A stretch of 64,000 bases of DNA from Leptospira sp. WS4.C2 (GCF_040833985.1 NZ_CP162139.1:496001-560000), one strand, 5' to 3'. Positions 18,886 to 28,891 are shown, counted from the stretch's first letter. Made by a program: numbers and translations. The notes: generated by a model from the sequence alone, not told the origin.

Positions 18886-20364
18886 ATGTTGTTCAATTCA
18901 ATCCCATTTTTAATCTTCTTTTCCGTAGTCTATTTGCTCTATTGGGTTATCCCGAAGGCGACTCGCAAATATTTCCTGCTGATGGCAGGAATTGCTTTTT
19001 ATGCATACTTTTCTTTGACACTAACTGTCCACTTTCTTGTAGTCATTAGCATCAATTATCTTCTTTATCGGAAAATCAAATTAAGTCCCTCTAAGTTTTG
19101 GATTGGACTTACAGTTTCACTCAATCTTATCAATTTAGGATTTTTTAAATATATCTATTTTTTCAGTAAGGTTCTTGCTGATCTAACAAACTATCCGTTC
19201 TTTAAACAAGTTCCCGATCTCATTCATATCGCACTACCTCTTGCCATTAGTTTTTATACTTTTCAAGTTATTGCTGCCGCCGTTGATACTTACCGCGATT
19301 CAACAAAACCAGTTGTTAAAGTAGAGGATTACTTTTTGTTTGTGGCTTTTTTCCCTGTGCTCATCGCCGGACCCATCATGAGGATGTCCGACTTTTTTCC
19401 AAACTTAGACAAACTCACTCCAAACAAAGAAAAGATGTATCGGGCATCTTATTTACTTATGTCCGGACTCGTAAAAAAAGTACTCGTGGCAGATCCCATG
19501 TCTATTACCATCTCACCGGTGTTTGGTTCTCCTGCCGAGTATGATTCTTTCTCCTTATTTATTGCCGGGATTTGTTATTCTATCCAAGTCTATTGTGATT
19601 TTTCAGGACTGACTGATATGGCTCGTTCGGTTGCTCTGTATTTAGGATTTGAAACTCCAGAAAATTTCAAGGCACCTTTTTTCTCAACTTCAGGAAGAGA
19701 ACTTTGGAAACGTTGGCACATTACCCTTTCGTTTTGGCTAAGGGATTATATTTACTTTCCACTCGGTGGTTCTCGCAAAGGAGAACTTCGGACTTATTTA
19801 AATCTTATCATCATCATGACACTCGGTGGATTTTGGCATGGCGCCGACTATACTTTTATTTGTTGGGGTTTTTACTGGGGAGTGATTTTGGCAGGAGAAA
19901 GGTATTTGGAAGACAACCTGGGTTGGAAGCTAACACCTCAAAAAAACAAATTTCTAATTGTTGTTAAAGCTTTGATTGTCTTTGTATTATTCTCTATTTC
20001 GGGACTCATGTTCCGATCCAATAATGCAACTAACATGGTAGATCATTTTCATGGTATTTTTACAAATTTTTCAACCAGCCTGGAACTTTTGTTTGCAGGT
20101 GATACCAATGAATGGCTGGTTTCTGCCACTTCCCTTTTCGGAAACGGTTCTTCTTTTCGATTCCAACACATTGAAAATTTAGAGCGTATTTTTTATACTT
20201 CGTTTGCCTTACTTTTTTTCCATCATATACAATATGTTCCCGAATATTGGGAACGAGTACGTAAACATGATGTATGGCTTGTTCCTATACTTGGTGTTGT
20301 CACTATTTTTCTCCTCGCTACTCTTTCGCAAGATGGCGGAGAATTTATTTATTATCGCTTTTAG
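18886..20364 (+). CDS. MBOAT family membrane O-acyltransferase (AlgI/DltB-like)
   Basis: 492 residues, about a dozen membrane segments. The family blocks are present in order: LAISFYTFQ (119-127), LIAGPIMRM, YCDFSGLTDMA (236-246), LWKRWHITLSFWLRDYIYFPLGG, and GGFWHGA with the catalytic His at 318. Such proteins move acyl groups across the inner membrane onto exported polysaccharide or cell-wall polymers, usually with a periplasmic SGNH-like partner. The next gene looks like that partner. Confidence 0.92.
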   Translation: MLFNSIPFLIFFSVVYLLYWVIPKATRKYFLLMAGIAFYAYFSLTLTVHFLVVISINYLLYRKIKLSPSKFWIGLTVSLNLINLGFFKYIYFFSKVLADLTNYPFFKQVPDLIHIALPLAISFYTFQVIAAAVDTYRDSTKPVVKVEDYFLFVAFFPVLIAGPIMRMSDFFPNLDKLTPNKEKMYRASYLLMSGLVKKVLVADPMSITISPVFGSPAEYDSFSLFIAGICYSIQVYCDFSGLTDMARSVALYLGFETPENFKAPFFSTSGRELWKRWHITLSFWLRDYIYFPLGGSRKGELRTYLNLIIIMTLGGFWHGADYTFICWGFYWGVILAGERYLEDNLGWKLTPQKNKFLIVVKALIVFVLFSISGLMFRSNNATNMVDHFHGIFTNFSTSLELLFAGDTNEWLVSATSLFGNGSSFRFQHIENLERIFYTSFALLFFHHIQYVPEYWERVRKHDVWLVPILGVVTIFLLATLSQDGGEFIYYRF

Positions 20365-20372
20365 GAGACATT

Positions 20373-21470
20373 GTGGATTTAATTCGTAATCGATATTTGT
20401 TTGTCCCTTTCCTAGTTGTCTTCCTTACTTTTTGTTTAGACAAACTATTACTTCTAGAGAATGTACATACGTATTTTTCAAAGTCACTTTCTGATATTAA
20501 TTATATCCAAAAACATCAGTTATATGAAGACTTGAAGGTTTATTTGTCAAACAAAGACAGAGACAAAGTATTGGTTTATTTTGGAAATTCTCGAGCACTT
20601 TTATTTGATAATGAATACATTCATAAAAAATATCCTGGTTGGGTTATGTTTAATTTCTCCGTTCCTGGAGGAAAACCAGATTATGTATTACAATGGATGG
20701 AACAATTCCACAAAGACAATGTAAAACCTGAATTCTTTTTGTTTGATCATTCTGTAGAGATGTATAATTCTACTGCAACTTTGAAAGTAGATGAAACACT
20801 TACAAATGGACTCAATGTATCATTTGTGATGAAACATTTTTCATTATTTTCAACAGATGACATTTCGACACTTATCGCAAAACGAATGTTTCGTGCCTAT
20901 CAATATCGGCCTAAGTTAGAAGTAATTCTTTCTAGAGCTAAAAATAAAGAATCTTTTTTATTTCCTTATCGCGAACTTCGTAATAGTTTGATGGCAAACT
21001 TAAATAGAGGTAAGGGTTCAGCTATGACCCCAGGAACTCACCAATCTGTGCTTCCTCCTGAATTATTAAAAAAATCTGCCATCGGAGACTTCCATTCATA
21101 TTTAGTACCATTCACCTTTTCGGATCAGGTTTTAAATTTTACAAATCAATCTTTGGAATTAGCAAAACAACTGGGAGTACCTTCCGCAGTCATTTGGGTT
21201 CGACTTTCTTTGCCCTATATGGACCATATTCGAAATTTAAAAGTTTCTGTTGGGGAAGGAAAAGTGGATACGGTCTATCATGATTGGTATCCTAGAATGA
21301 TAGAATACCATAAAAAAAATGGAGTCCCTTTTTGGAATATGAATGATGATCCAAACTACGCCTGTAACAATTTTAGTGATGCCGGTCACATGTCACCGGC
21401 GTGTTACAATGAATATACGGATTATATTTTTAAAAACCTACTTCAATCCTTTGTGAAAGGTGCACGATAG
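20373..21470 (+). CDS. DUF1574-type exported SGNH-like partner of the MBOAT protein
   Basis: 365 residues from a GTG at 20373 with AGGAG five bases upstream. A single N-terminal membrane segment (residues 8-24) precedes a periplasmic domain. YFGNSRALLF holds a serine in the place of the SGNH block I, and SDAGHMSP near the end has the Asp-x-x-His pair. This matches leptospiral DUF1574 proteins, which sit beside MBOAT genes like AlgJ/AlgX or DltD. Expected job: accept the acyl group and place it on an envelope polymer. The gene's last 28 bases overlap the convergent gene. Confidence 0.75.
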   Translation: MDLIRNRYLFVPFLVVFLTFCLDKLLLLENVHTYFSKSLSDINYIQKHQLYEDLKVYLSNKDRDKVLVYFGNSRALLFDNEYIHKKYPGWVMFNFSVPGGKPDYVLQWMEQFHKDNVKPEFFLFDHSVEMYNSTATLKVDETLTNGLNVSFVMKHFSLFSTDDISTLIAKRMFRAYQYRPKLEVILSRAKNKESFLFPYRELRNSLMANLNRGKGSAMTPGTHQSVLPPELLKKSAIGDFHSYLVPFTFSDQVLNFTNQSLELAKQLGVPSAVIWVRLSLPYMDHIRNLKVSVGEGKVDTVYHDWYPRMIEYHKKNGVPFWNMNDDPNYACNNFSDAGHMSPACYNEYTDYIFKNLLQSFVKGAR

Positions 21471-22039
21471 AACTCAGTTCGATTTTGAACATCATTAGGT
21501 GATAATTTCTCAGGATCGGCAGGATTTGGTTTTGTCGGATTTTGCGGTTGGGGTTTGGTATTGTTTTCTTTGTCCACAGAATAACCATAATAATATCCAT
21601 GAACAATTTCTACCACCGTGACCGGAGTTTCAGAATTTACATTTTGAATTTCTACTGTGATTTCGTCTGGTGGTGCTAACAACTCAAACACCCACTGCGC
21701 TTCCCCTTCAATCTTTTCTTTTCTGAGGATGGTTGGGTTTTCGTTTTGGCCATTGCCCGAATAGACAGTGAGGATCCATTCTTTCAATTTTCCATCCGTT
21801 GCAACCCCGATGCCAATCGACTGTGGAGATGCCTCCCCAGCCTTTAAGTCAAATCGAATGGCACCACCTTTAGAAACGGCACCGTAGAGTCTTTTTTTGG
21901 AAAGTGTAGGGTAGAGAGCCAAATCTTGGATTCTCGTTGTGACTTCCTTCACATTTTGACTCAGAACAGATGGTTCGGAATAAAGGGTCTGCATTGTGAC
22001 AAGTGCAATTCCAACCGATGCAATCAAAGAATATCTCAT
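21443..22039 (-). CDS. Exported protein, function unknown (end of the cyclase-FecR operon)
   Basis: 198 residues from an ATG with AAGAGA just upstream. The signal sequence (RYSLIASVGIALVTMQ) is followed by a beta-rich domain of about 110 residues and a Pro/Asn-rich tail. No known family recognised. It follows the Fn3-like gene by 51 bases and so probably belongs to the operon that begins with the cyclase. Its last 28 bases overlap the end of the convergent DUF1574 gene. Confidence 0.68.
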   Translation of the reverse strand: MRYSLIASVGIALVTMQTLYSEPSVLSQNVKEVTTRIQDLALYPTLSKKRLYGAVSKGGAIRFDLKAGEASPQSIGIGVATDGKLKEWILTVYSGNGQNENPTILRKEKIEGEAQWVFELLAPPDEITVEIQNVNSETPVTVVEIVHGYYYGYSVDKENNTKPQPQNPTKPNPADPEKLSPNDVQNRTEFYRAPFTKD

Positions 22040-22090
22040 TCTCTTAATAGGACTAAAAATGGAATTCCTTACAAGCAAAAGAAATAGAAA

Positions 22091-23131
22091 TTATCTCGAA
22101 CAATTTCGAAATTTAGTCAATTCTTGGAGTAACGATTGGTGTTCTTCTGGGTCCAGATTGATTCTATTTTTCCATTGTAGTTCCATCCGTTCGAAGGATG
22201 GACGAAATCTGGGGGAACAGTTCTTACTAAAATACTGATAAGCGCTGATTCGATCGGATTCATTTTCGCTGATCAGCTTATAGAATTCAAATACAGAATG
22301 ATTGTCATCAGTTGAAAAATTTAATATAACGTAAGTTTTGTGACATTCGCTTAACGTTAATGCAGGAATCTTAGTATTCTTACAATTTACGGCCACATCA
22401 GTTTCTAAAAATGCTAACATCTCATCATACGTATAATCCCGAAAGAGTTTGCCTTTAGGTAAGGATACTTTTGATTTTTTGGATCCCACATTTCCTCTTG
22501 TATTTTGGGAAAGAGAAGATTCTGTTTCATGTTTCGGTTCTTCAACCTGAACAAAATTGGTAACTACCTTGGGTTTTTGGTAAGGATTGGTGACGGTCAA
22601 ATCATAAGGACCAGATTTTGCATCAGTTGTATCTACTTTTAAATCAATCCTTTCCGAAGATTTTACTTCCTTACTTAAGATGGGGAGTGTCTCATCTTTT
22701 TTCTTAAGATCCACTTTGGTTGCATCTAAAAAATGTTCACCTTCAATGGTAACGTTGGAAATAGTTTTTTCAACTTTCGATTCTGATTTGGGAAGGATGA
22801 TTGGTTTTTGTTCTTCCACCACTACCTTCGGTGGTTCTGAAATGATAACTTCTAAATCTTTCCAGGCAGACCAAACTGCAGGTTTTTTAAATAAATTTAA
22901 GGGTGCTGTTCTTACTTGATAAACACCAGAAGGAAGATCTTCAATAGAATGATAAGCAGTATCAATTTTTTTATCGATTACAATTTTTCCAGTTTTTTCT
23001 TTGATTTGAATTTGGTAACCACTGGCATCAGGAATCGGTTTCCATGCGATTAGTTTGGTTCCGTCTTGTGCTCCGATCGAAAAAGAGAGGAAACAAAAAA
23101 ATAATAAAAATCGTTTCGTATTTAATTTCAT
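22091..23131 (-). CDS. Exported Fn3/IPT-like repeat protein
   Basis: 346 residues with a signal peptide ending at IGAQ. Residues about 25-95 look like a fibronectin-III-type domain (WKPIPDASGYQIQI, SGVYQVRTAP), and 120-200 like an IPT/TIG-type fold (VTIEGEHFLDATKVDL, GPYDLTVTNP). The C-terminal ~100 residues are helical with four cysteines. It overlaps the FecR gene by four bases. Role likely periplasmic binding; no enzyme motif seen. Confidence 0.68.
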   Translation of the reverse strand: MKLNTKRFLLFFCFLSFSIGAQDGTKLIAWKPIPDASGYQIQIKEKTGKIVIDKKIDTAYHSIEDLPSGVYQVRTAPLNLFKKPAVWSAWKDLEVIISEPPKVVVEEQKPIILPKSESKVEKTISNVTIEGEHFLDATKVDLKKKDETLPILSKEVKSSERIDLKVDTTDAKSGPYDLTVTNPYQKPKVVTNFVQVEEPKHETESSLSQNTRGNVGSKKSKVSLPKGKLFRDYTYDEMLAFLETDVAVNCKNTKIPALTLSECHKTYVILNFSTDDNHSVFEFYKLISENESDRISAYQYFSKNCSPRFRPSFERMELQWKNRINLDPEEHQSLLQELTKFRNCSR

Positions 23132-25029
23132 CGTTTTTCTTTATACAACCGTTTTGGTGAAATAAACTCGATATCAGAAGGTTTTAGAGACTTAAACTGG
23201 TCCAACGCCAGAATAAAACTTCCCTTTCTGGATAATAATAGATTGGAATCTTTATATACACTGAGATCCCAAGAGAAGGAACCCTCGTCAAGGATTCCTA
23301 AATCTTTTAAGTTGTGTTTAGATTCCTTTGTAGTGATTTTATAAATTGCGATTTTTTTATCACCGATATGTTGGTATAAAACTAAATCATACCTGTCGAT
23401 AGATGCACCTGTTACCTTCCATTGAAAGTCCAAACTCGATTTTCCCTTCATCTGAACGATAGTTCCATTCGGGGACATCATTTCTAATTTGGGATCTGAC
23501 TTTGATTCTAACTTATTTTCGTTAGGTTCAATTTCCGGCTCCGGTTTTTTCTTTTTGTCCACTACAGTAAAACTCAACAAAGCAGAGTTTTCGGTTTCCT
23601 TACCTTCTTTTGATTTTCCAGTGATCGTTGCATAGAAAGTTCCTTTTCCCAATTGATTCCAATTCGGAACGAGAAAGTTGGAAGCTGTTTCATCAGAGAA
23701 AACTAGATTTCCCAGTTTGGAATCTTTGAAAATTTTCAATTGATAGGATTTTAATTCTGCGTTTCCGTCCCAAATCAATATGGCTTGGTTTTGTTTGATT
23801 TCATCCGAAGAAATTTCTGATCCAGGTGATGGCCGTAACCATTTCGGGGCCGGAACTGTATTTTGTTTTTTTATAGTAAAGGAAAGGATGTGGCTTTCTC
23901 TGTCCTTTGTGTCAGGAAAAGAAGACTTCGCGATTACCTTCCAATAGTAAGTGCCTTCCTTCAAATCATCGTAAGAAATTTGGTTCGCCGTTGTATCTAA
24001 TTGTTTTATCGGATTAGTAAGTTTCGAAGAATTTGACACTATCAGCTTATATGAGTTAGCAGTTGATAATTTTGACCAAGTGAGAGTGACAAGCGGATAT
24101 GTTTGAACGAATGGAATCACAGTTCCTTGCTCAGGGGATTCTCCTTGGAAGGACTCAAGTTTAGTTACAAAAAATTTATTAATTTCACTGAATTCATGCC
24201 CCGAACCAACTTTGTTTTTAACTTTTAATCTCCAATAGAAGGTGCCTTCTTTTAATCTAAAGTCATCTTGTGTCCCTTCGACTTTTTCGTTTATGAGCGT
24301 TAATTGAAAGTTAGGTGATCTGGAGATTTCCAAAATTGGATCTTCGTATCCGGATTCCACTTTCCAGCGGAAGTTTATGGATACTTCTTCTGGTTCCGCA
24401 TAGAATAATTTCTGAGAAGATGGCGAAATTAGTACCACAGGAATTTTTTTGATTTCGATTCCTGTTTTTTTGAATTCAGCCTTTTTACCTTCTTCTACTG
24501 CAACTGACTTACCATCTTGTCTTACAGTCGTTTTTCCTTTCTCAACGAATAGGCTTAGTTCTCTTTCTTTAGATCGTTCAATTTTAACATTTCCGGAATC
24601 TACATTGATTTCACTACCAGAGCTTGTGATCTTTAGTTGATTGGCCTTGGAATCATTTTTTTTGACTTCTAAAGAGCCCTGTGTAAATTCGAGGTTTGGT
24701 TCTTCACCCGTCAAATCTAAGTTAAACATTGAATTTTCATCAATATTTATTTCTGTTCCATCTTTTAATCGAATGAGTGCATCCGAATAGGCTTCTGATC
24801 GGATGGTATCTTTATTGGTGAGGGGACTATTGTTTTCAAGTTTTTCCCAAATCACCTCATCTTCAAATTTTCTTTGAACAATATTGTTTTTAAAGAAAAT
24901 GGTTCCTACAACTTCGCGATCTCCAATACCAATTTTACGATTTATATCCCAGTAAAACAAAATCGAGAATAATATTGCAACGGCTAAAAGGGTAAATAGG
25001 ACGAGACGATCTCGTTTATCTAAATTCAT
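23128..25029 (-). CDS. FecR-domain protein with Fn3-like repeats
   Basis: 633 residues. One membrane segment at 9-26 places the rest in the periplasm. Residues about 40-190 are a FecR domain (SDALIRLKDGTEINIDENS, SLEVKKND, ISVD-like strands and a GKTTVRQDGKSVAVEEGKKAEF end). Four or five Fn3-like repeats follow, each with a YYWKV or FYWRL core. Classic FecR proteins pass a signal from an outer-membrane receptor to a sigma factor; here there is no sigma gene, and the gene overlaps an adenylate cyclase gene by four bases. Confidence 0.82.
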   Translation of the reverse strand: MNLDKRDRLVLFTLLAVAILFSILFYWDINRKIGIGDREVVGTIFFKNNIVQRKFEDEVIWEKLENNSPLTNKDTIRSEAYSDALIRLKDGTEINIDENSMFNLDLTGEEPNLEFTQGSLEVKKNDSKANQLKITSSGSEINVDSGNVKIERSKERELSLFVEKGKTTVRQDGKSVAVEEGKKAEFKKTGIEIKKIPVVLISPSSQKLFYAEPEEVSINFRWKVESGYEDPILEISRSPNFQLTLINEKVEGTQDDFRLKEGTFYWRLKVKNKVGSGHEFSEINKFFVTKLESFQGESPEQGTVIPFVQTYPLVTLTWSKLSTANSYKLIVSNSSKLTNPIKQLDTTANQISYDDLKEGTYYWKVIAKSSFPDTKDRESHILSFTIKKQNTVPAPKWLRPSPGSEISSDEIKQNQAILIWDGNAELKSYQLKIFKDSKLGNLVFSDETASNFLVPNWNQLGKGTFYATITGKSKEGKETENSALLSFTVVDKKKKPEPEIEPNENKLESKSDPKLEMMSPNGTIVQMKGKSSLDFQWKVTGASIDRYDLVLYQHIGDKKIAIYKITTKESKHNLKDLGILDEGSFSWDLSVYKDSNLLLSRKGSFILALDQFKSLKPSDIEFISPKRLYKEKR

Positions 25030-26876
25030 TTTTTCCCCTTTTTAACTACAGTGATTCCCACTAACTTTTGTAGTTCGCTCAGGTTTTTAGGATAATGTGG
25101 ATCTGTTTTTCTTCCAAGAACTGCATAAACTTTCTGGGCCTTGGATTTTCCTTTTAATTCAATTTCGCCCATACTCAAAACATGGTAGTCTGATTTGATT
25201 TCTTGGTAAGTAGTCTCGGTGATGAGAATGTCTGTGTGGGTTTCTTTGTTTAGCGATTCGACTCTAGACGCAAGATTGACTGAATCGCCAATGACAGTGT
25301 ATTCCATTTTATCGGAACTTCCAATTTGTCCAGCAATCACATAGCCAGTGTTAATTCCGCAACCAATTTTGATAATCGGTTTTTTAATAGTTCCTCTTCC
25401 TTTGTTAAATTCAATGAGTTTGTCGCGCATACGCAGAGCCGCTTCGATGGAAGACTTCGCATGTTGTTTGGAATCACGTAGTGCCCCCCAAGTTGCCATA
25501 ATGGCATCACCAATGAATTTATCTACGGTCCCACCTGTTTCTTGCACACATTTGACCATCTCAGTCATGTATTGGTTTAAAAATTCAACAACCTCTTCTG
25601 GTTGTAACTTTTCTGAAATCGCTGTAAAACTTCTAATGTCTGAGAAAAATATGGTACAATACTTTCTTTGTCCACCTAGAGAAAGTTTACCTTTGGCAGC
25701 TAATTCGGCGATGTCTTGATTGACAAATCGACCAAAGGAATCTTTTAATTTTTCTCGTTCCTCCAATCCTCGCCCCATACTCACAAACGATTTGGTTAGA
25801 GTGCCAATTTCATCGTGAGTAGTTGCATGAAGTTCAATATGATAGTTACCTCTTCTAATTTCTTCTGAGGCATCCACTAACTTTAGTATGGGTGTTGATA
25901 ACGATTTAGCAAAAATATAAACAACTATAAAAGATAAAGCCAAAGAAACAATTAATATGTAAACATTTCGTTTTTGAATATTATTAACTTCTTCAAAAAT
26001 CTTTGCTTCTCGGACTTGAGAGATCACACCAACACCACCGAGTCCTAATTTTTTGAATGATCCAAGGTAAGAAACACCATCTTTGGATTCATAACGAAAC
26101 TGACCATTATCAACTGTGGACTTTTTCATCCGTTCCACAATCGGTAGATCATTCAGGTTGATGCCCGATAAAACTACTTTTGCATCCGGATGTGCTAACA
26201 CACTTCCATCTTCACTCACGAGGAATGTCTCAACTGGACCTGAGGTTTGGAAAGCATCCAATAAACTATCGAGTCTGACTAAAGTTACAAGAATTGTATG
26301 TGTGTCTTTAGATTCTGAAAGTGGAAAACTAAGACAAAGGATGGGGTGGCGGAAATGAGGACTTGCATTCCAGATAACAGTAGTACCACTAAATGCTTTT
26401 TTCAGTTTTGGTTGGATGATTCGGAGTAATCCCTTTACTTCCGACTTTTGATAATCATATTTTTGAAGAAACTCATCATTCAACGCTTCAAATTTAGGAG
26501 TCAAACTTACATCATAGGCACCAATTAATAGAAAGTTTTGGTCTTCTTCAAATAACTCTTTTGCGATGGCGTTAGCTGAATTTGGATTTCTAAGAATCGC
26601 AGAAGCCGTAATGTGAACATCTTGTTTTATCGAATGTAAGTCTGATTTTACTTTTAAGGACAGGATTTCATTGATTTTGATATTGTTTTCTTTAACTCGA
26701 ACCTCACTATCTTTTCTGAAAAAATAAGAAGCGAGAAAGATGATTCCCGACATAGAAACAAGTAAAACGACTGAGGTGATGAGTAGGAGTTTGAAGCGAA
26801 TTGGAAACTGCAATTCTCCATGAGAGTGGGAGTCCTTGGAAAAGAGGGTACGGAGTTTTAGCAATATCGTTTTCAT
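25026..26876 (-). CDS. Class III adenylate cyclase with periplasmic Cache-like sensor and HAMP
   Basis: 616 residues: membrane segment at 28-50, periplasmic Cache-like domain to about 300, second membrane segment near 305-325, HAMP, then the cyclase domain in the last ~200 residues. The two metal-binding aspartates are in FFSDIRSF and FIGDAIMATWG. KMEYTVIGDSVNLASR carries the Lys and Asp that favour ATP over GTP and the Asn/Arg pair for the transition state, so an active adenylate cyclase is expected. First gene of a four-gene unit with FecR. Confidence 0.9.
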   Translation of the reverse strand: MKTILLKLRTLFSKDSHSHGELQFPIRFKLLLITSVVLLVSMSGIIFLASYFFRKDSEVRVKENNIKINEILSLKVKSDLHSIKQDVHITASAILRNPNSANAIAKELFEEDQNFLLIGAYDVSLTPKFEALNDEFLQKYDYQKSEVKGLLRIIQPKLKKAFSGTTVIWNASPHFRHPILCLSFPLSESKDTHTILVTLVRLDSLLDAFQTSGPVETFLVSEDGSVLAHPDAKVVLSGINLNDLPIVERMKKSTVDNGQFRYESKDGVSYLGSFKKLGLGGVGVISQVREAKIFEEVNNIQKRNVYILIVSLALSFIVVYIFAKSLSTPILKLVDASEEIRRGNYHIELHATTHDEIGTLTKSFVSMGRGLEEREKLKDSFGRFVNQDIAELAAKGKLSLGGQRKYCTIFFSDIRSFTAISEKLQPEEVVEFLNQYMTEMVKCVQETGGTVDKFIGDAIMATWGALRDSKQHAKSSIEAALRMRDKLIEFNKGRGTIKKPIIKIGCGINTGYVIAGQIGSSDKMEYTVIGDSVNLASRVESLNKETHTDILITETTYQEIKSDYHVLSMGEIELKGKSKAQKVYAVLGRKTDPHYPKNLSELQKLVGITVVKKGKK

Positions 26877-26954
26877 ATGATTGGTACTTTTACCAACTTC
26901 ACAAAAAACGGGTGTAAAAAAAAAGTAAAATTGAATCGAGAGATTATTTTTTTA

Positions 26955-28253
26955 CTAAGGGCATGTCAAATCAACGTTATATGTTTGTCTGAACGGATAC
27001 TCCGGTATGTTAAATGTAGTCTCACGTACTACAGTGTCTGGATATCCGTCTCGTTTCAATAGATCCCCTAAACAAACGGCTTTATAAGTGCCTGGGTTTA
27101 GGTATTTTATTTTGGCACCTTGTTTGGCAGGTGTAGCAGCAAGAGGCAAAACGTTCACAAAATCAGTTTCTTGAGATCGAAAGATTCCATAGTAATGTAA
27201 CAAAGAATTTCCACCACCTGAGATAGTGAGGCTAGAAGCAGTCTCAGGGTAAATGATACGCGCGCGAGTCAAAATATTTCCACCCGCGTCACCTTCCCCT
27301 TTGTGGTCAAAAAAGATATCACTCACACCAATATAAGTAACAACTGTCGATCGGCTTGTTAAATAGGAATGTAACATTAAGTTTTCTTTTAAGTTAATTC
27401 TAACTTCTAAAATATAAGGATCGAATCCATCTCGGATTTGCATATCTGACTGAGTAGGAAGTTGAGTATAAAGTGTTGGGAACATTTTTGGTACGATCGT
27501 ACTTTTGGCTGAGGAAGTAGTTCCCGCGACATAGTTGTTACGTGGGACAATATTGAGTCCATTGACGATAGGTCTGTTGTCAAAACGACCGGTAACAGGA
27601 ACACCTGCATCTAATGCATAACCTGTAACAAGCGATCTGAAGTAAATAGCGGCATAGTAATACTGACGCCCAATCCAAGGTTGACCGGTAGCCAATGAAG
27701 ACTCCCAACTTTCCGTTTGCGAAGAGGGGTCATTAGAAGGAAATTGTGCACCGATTCCACTAAAGAAATCATAAGCTTTTAAGATTCCATTGCTTTCCGT
27801 GCAAGTATTGTTATCGAATGAGTATGTCACAGTGCAAAATACTTGTCTGTTTGGTGCAATATAGTCCCAGAATTTATTCGAATCTACTGTATCACGAATT
27901 TGAGTAAGTTCATTTAGTCCTTTGACATACTTACTAGAAATACGCACCTCACCAATATCGAGAAAGATTGGAATGTTTCCCAACTTAGGTTGGTTAACCA
28001 ATGTCATGGTTGGATCGAGTCCCTCCCCTTGCGTATCTACATACAAGTCCCCAGTTCCATTGTTGAGTTCACTCCAATCCAAGGGATTGTCTGTTGCATA
28101 AGTTCCTTTGAGGAGTAACAACATTCGATTGTTAAATAAAGTTGAAATTACCGGTAAAACCGATTCTTCACCTAAGTCTAGTTTGGTTTTACAATTAGTG
28201 TTGATTGAAATATTGAGGACTAAAAACAAAATGAGAAGGTATGATGATTTCAC
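26955..28253 (-). CDS. Large putative lipoprotein, function unknown
   Basis: 432 residues. A signal sequence of 14 hydrophobic residues ends in SINTNC, a plausible spirochaetal lipobox with C21 as the lipidated residue. The mature protein is long and beta-rich with many Asn/Thr/Ser, typical of leptospiral surface or outer-membrane lipoproteins. No catalytic motif seen. Its ATG directly touches the stop of the upstream barrel protein gene. Confidence 0.72.
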   Translation of the reverse strand: MKSSYLLILFLVLNISINTNCKTKLDLGEESVLPVISTLFNNRMLLLLKGTYATDNPLDWSELNNGTGDLYVDTQGEGLDPTMTLVNQPKLGNIPIFLDIGEVRISSKYVKGLNELTQIRDTVDSNKFWDYIAPNRQVFCTVTYSFDNNTCTESNGILKAYDFFSGIGAQFPSNDPSSQTESWESSLATGQPWIGRQYYYAAIYFRSLVTGYALDAGVPVTGRFDNRPIVNGLNIVPRNNYVAGTTSSAKSTIVPKMFPTLYTQLPTQSDMQIRDGFDPYILEVRINLKENLMLHSYLTSRSTVVTYIGVSDIFFDHKGEGDAGGNILTRARIIYPETASSLTISGGGNSLLHYYGIFRSQETDFVNVLPLAATPAKQGAKIKYLNPGTYKAVCLGDLLKRDGYPDTVVRETTFNIPEYPFRQTYNVDLTCP

Positions 28254-28891
28254 TAAAACAACACTCCTACAGTTAGACCGAAATAAAAAAAATCTACGTT
28301 TTGCAAAGTGTAATTGGCGGGGTTTTGCAACCGGGGATCATCATAAGGACTGGCAAGAGGGTATTGGTATTGATTGGGGACATCCATATGAGTTTCAAAG
28401 ATCTTATGATAGTCCAACCGTACCCCAATCCGAATCCTACGACCAGCAATAAAACTAGCTTCTAACCCAGCAAATGCGGATGGATTCCAACGAGCTGTAT
28501 CGGAAGGACGAGCCACAACATAAGCTGACCCACCACCTCCCTTTAGAAAGAATTGGATGGGCAATTCCACTGGAATTTTATATGCAAGTGCAGCATAGAG
28601 TGGCATGGCAGTGAGAGCCCGTTCCGAACGGGAGAGAAATACGGCATAGGAACCGCCGATTTCTGTGTAAAAAATCCAAGGCCAAGGCATCCGAGCATAA
28701 AACCCTCCACCGAGAGTGGTTTCCAAAACTCGAACGGTAGGAGTTCCTGGCATGGGGTTTGCCGCTCCTACCCATCCACCAATTTCATAGCGACGTTTGT
28801 TGTATTCTTCTAAGGTTTGCGCTGAGAGGAGACCGGAAAACAGAGTGAGTGCAAAAAATAGGCTAAGGAAGAGTGATTTTATACAATTCAT
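28253..28891 (-). CDS. Small outer-membrane beta-barrel protein
   Basis: 212 residues from the ATG at 28891. Signal peptide ending LLSAQ. The mature part alternates hydrophobic and polar residues in strands (YEIGGWVG, FYTEIGGSYAVFL, RIRIGVRLDYHKIF) and ends in FYFGLTVGVLF with a terminal aromatic, as outer-membrane barrels do. Longer in-frame starts run back inside truA and are rejected. Overlaps the truA end by 29 bases and touches the lipoprotein gene. Confidence 0.75.
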   Translation of the reverse strand: MNCIKSLFLSLFFALTLFSGLLSAQTLEEYNKRRYEIGGWVGAANPMPGTPTVRVLETTLGGGFYARMPWPWIFYTEIGGSYAVFLSRSERALTAMPLYAALAYKIPVELPIQFFLKGGGGSAYVVARPSDTARWNPSAFAGLEASFIAGRRIRIGVRLDYHKIFETHMDVPNQYQYPLASPYDDPRLQNPANYTLQNVDFFYFGLTVGVLF

